DNA from: CAYTED01 sp964537075
GTDB taxonomy: Bacteria; Patescibacteriota; Minisyncoccia; Moranbacterales; UBA1568
DNA length: 5,668 nucleotides
NCBI GenBank assembly: GCA_964537075.1
Contig: CAZIBB010000046.1
Location: 1-5,668, forward strand
Direction of reading: 5' to 3'
Of the stretch, positions 4,399-5,668 are shown in pieces. Within the stretch, counting starts at the first letter, position 1. Each line of letters begins with the position of its first letter. The translations under genes were made by a program, and so were the position numbers. The notes under the pieces are model-generated. The model worked only from the letters and a program-made list of their open reading frames with translations. It searched no databases and was not told the origin of the DNA.

Positions 4399-5668
4399 AT
4401 GAAATTTTCAATTATGAAGTCATTATTTCTTCTTGGAGTAGCTTGTTCCGGACTTGGATATATTTTCATGTATGGCATCGGCAATCAGGGATATGTTTTG
4501 GGGGATAATGTCACAGTATCGAACACCTCCTCATTTGATTCCACAGCGTCCACTCTAGAAACGACCGATCCAATAAGCACTGATACGACTCATCTAAGTC
4601 AACCATCACGCGTGACTACCTCTTCTTATATTGAGTCAACTGCCACGACTTCTTCCAGTGTGGAGACTATCATGACGACTTCCATAAATGCCTCGGGTGA
4701 TAGCACTGAGCCGAGTCAGCCGAATCGAATCTCAGTGGATATCGTTGATCAGCGTACGGTGAAGATTCGCTGGGCAGAATCATCCGATAATGTGAAGGTA
4801 GCGGGGTATAGGGTTTTCAAGAATGGAAATTTTCTCACAACCGTCACAGGGACGACATATACCGACATATCCGTATATGAGGGACGGGAATACCGATATT
4901 TTGTGAGGGCGCGTGATGCTGCCGGCAATGAATCCGCGAAGAGCGAAGAAAAGAAAGTCTTCATTCCATTGGTAACCGTCAAGATGGGTGAGACAGACGG
5001 AACCCTGACAACACCGACGACGACATGGACGGCAGAAAACAATGGAGATACGCTTGTCGTGAAAAATTCGGCAGGAGAGGCCATGCAGGGGACGAAGAGA
5101 GAAGTCGCTTCACCCGCCCTTGTTTCTAGAAAAATAACCGAAGATCAGAAAAAAGATGCCGCGATGAGAGCTTTCGATACGGCGGTGAAAAATAATCTTG
5201 CAAATAGAGGTGTGCATATTGGTGCTCTCAGTGCTGATCAGGTCACTCGTCTTCCGGAGGCGCAATACTTGGATTTCGATCATGATGGTATGAGCAATAC
5301 CGAGGAGCTTCGTTTGGGAACAGATCCGTTCCTTACGGATACTGATGGTGATGGTTTCAATGATGGTGATGAGATACAGACGGGACATGATCCGAAGAAG
5401 TTTTCTCCCGGTGATGGGCGTGATGCGGTTGTAATGGAGGATATAAAAACCATTATTGAGAGTGAAAAGGCGGGTAATAGTCAGACAGAAGTGCCGGTAC
5501 GGAAGAAGGATACCCGTTATCGGGTAGAGAAAGTGGAACTCGTAAAGGCGGATACGCCTGATGCCAAGGATGTTGTGCATTTCTCTGGAAAGGCAATACC
5601 GTATGCGCTGATTACGCTCTATATCTACAGTACCCCGACTATCGTCGTTGTCACGGCGGATGCCGAGG
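4399..5668 (+). CDS. Large modular surface protein: FN3, Tsp3-like and Ig-like modules (3' end outside window)
   Basis: The frame is open to the last base, giving 423 residues without a stop. Modules in order: N-terminal signal segment (MKFSIMKSLFLLGVACSG..., about 5-28); Ser/Thr-rich extended region (about 39-105); fibronectin type III domain (about 108-187, with KIRWAESSDN, YRVFKNGNFL and YFVRARDAAGNES); linker (about 188-285); thrombospondin type 3/EF-hand-like calcium-binding segment (about 291-340, with DFDHDGMSNTEE, LGTDPFLTDTDGDGFNDGDE and HDP); and an Ig-like domain from 371 that nearly copies that of the preceding gene. This is a typical secreted or surface adhesin-like architecture; the ligand is unknown. 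The ATG at 4399 is preferred because GAG at 4387-4389 is 9 nt upstream and MKFS is a normal signal start; 4393 and 4414 are alternatives in the same frame. It starts 18 nt after the preceding stop, so co-transcription is likely. Confidence 0.8.
   Translation, partial: MKFSIMKSLFLLGVACSGLGYIFMYGIGNQGYVLGDNVTVSNTSSFDSTASTLETTDPISTDTTHLSQPSRVTTSSYIESTATTSSSVETIMTTSINASGDSTEPSQPNRISVDIVDQRTVKIRWAESSDNVKVAGYRVFKNGNFLTTVTGTTYTDISVYEGREYRYFVRARDAAGNESAKSEEKKVFIPLVTVKMGETDGTLTTPTTTWTAENNGDTLVVKNSAGEAMQGTKREVASPALVSRKITEDQKKDAAMRAFDTAVKNNLANRGVHIGALSADQVTRLPEAQYLDFDHDGMSNTEELRLGTDPFLTDTDGDGFNDGDEIQTGHDPKKFSPGDGRDAVVMEDIKTIIESEKAGNSQTEVPVRKKDTRYRVEKVELVKADTPDAKDVVHFSGKAIPYALITLYIYSTPTIVVVTADAE
5509..5537 (+). 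repeat. 29-nt exact direct repeat, copy 2
   Basis: Second copy of the block at 3931-3959, 1578 nt downstream, in the same reading frame. It carries the same TACCCG-TTAT-CGGGTA inverted repeat at 5511-5526. The 76 nt between here and the 55-nt block match the first copy at 45 positions by my count (about 59%). Confidence 0.9.
5614..5668 (+). repeat. 55-nt exact direct repeat, copy 2, reaching the window end
   Basis: Second copy of 4036-4090. The base before it differs (T at 5613, A at 4035), and the copy stops only because the window ends, so its true length is at least 55 nt. The exact length of 55 suggests an assembly break rather than a biological end. Confidence 0.95.

Noticed and set aside
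4432..4446. Possible lipobox (LLGVAC) in the modular surface protein
   Set aside because: Position -3 relative to the Cys is Gly instead of Leu/Val/Ile, and the Cys lies in the middle of the hydrophobic segment, so lipid attachment is not supported.
4749..5580. Reverse-strand open frames (111 and 156 codons) opposite the modular surface protein
   Set aside because: The + strand reads a continuous FN3/Tsp3/Ig protein through them; the reverse translations have no recognisable features.

Overview
The window looks like bacterial DNA from the Candidate Phyla Radiation (Patescibacteria, most like Parcubacteria-type genomes), probably from a metagenome assembly. This is inferred from several signs together: small membrane-anchored or secreted modular proteins with FN3, Tsp3-type D-x-D-x-D-G and bacterial Ig-like modules; a glycosidase tethered by an N-terminal anchor; weak or absent Shine-Dalgarno sequences; and an intergenic GTCATTCCGAGC-type palindromic repeat carrying a CCTGCC...GGCAGG insert. 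I could not confirm the taxonomy by search. The standard bacterial code fits: TGA ends no intact gene here, and no in-frame TGA occurs inside one.

All genes run on the + strand. Positions 1-117 hold the tail of an unidentified gene. Positions 118-336 are a nested palindromic repeat region. Positions 335-789 are a membrane-anchored CuA-type cupredoxin gene split by a -1 frame change at a T6 run, followed by an intrinsic terminator (823-858). A promoter with an extended -10 (855-883) precedes a probable two-gene unit: an EamA/DMT-type transporter (921-1865) and a membrane-anchored clan GH-A-like glycoside hydrolase (1892-2911). After an AT-rich hairpin and a low-complexity intergenic stretch with inverted repeats, a second closely packed run follows: a TrmH/SpoU rRNA/tRNA 2'-O-methyltransferase (3053-3553), a membrane protein with one Ig-like domain (3568-4380), and a large modular surface protein (4399 to beyond the window end) with FN3, Tsp3-like and Ig-like modules.

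Most of the products (cupredoxin, glycosidase, two Ig-domain proteins, transporter) belong to the cell envelope. The methyltransferase is the one clear housekeeping gene. I see no CRISPR array, tRNA, rRNA, transposase or phage gene.

The most notable points are four. The cupredoxin frame break lies exactly on an in-phase T TTT TTG slippery heptamer. A mobile-looking palindromic repeat has a second palindrome inserted in it. The Ig-like domains of the two neighbouring surface-protein genes share 29-nt and 55-nt blocks of perfect identity around a middle that is only about 59% identical. The second 55-nt block ends exactly at the last base of the window, which is what a k=55 de Bruijn assembly break would produce.
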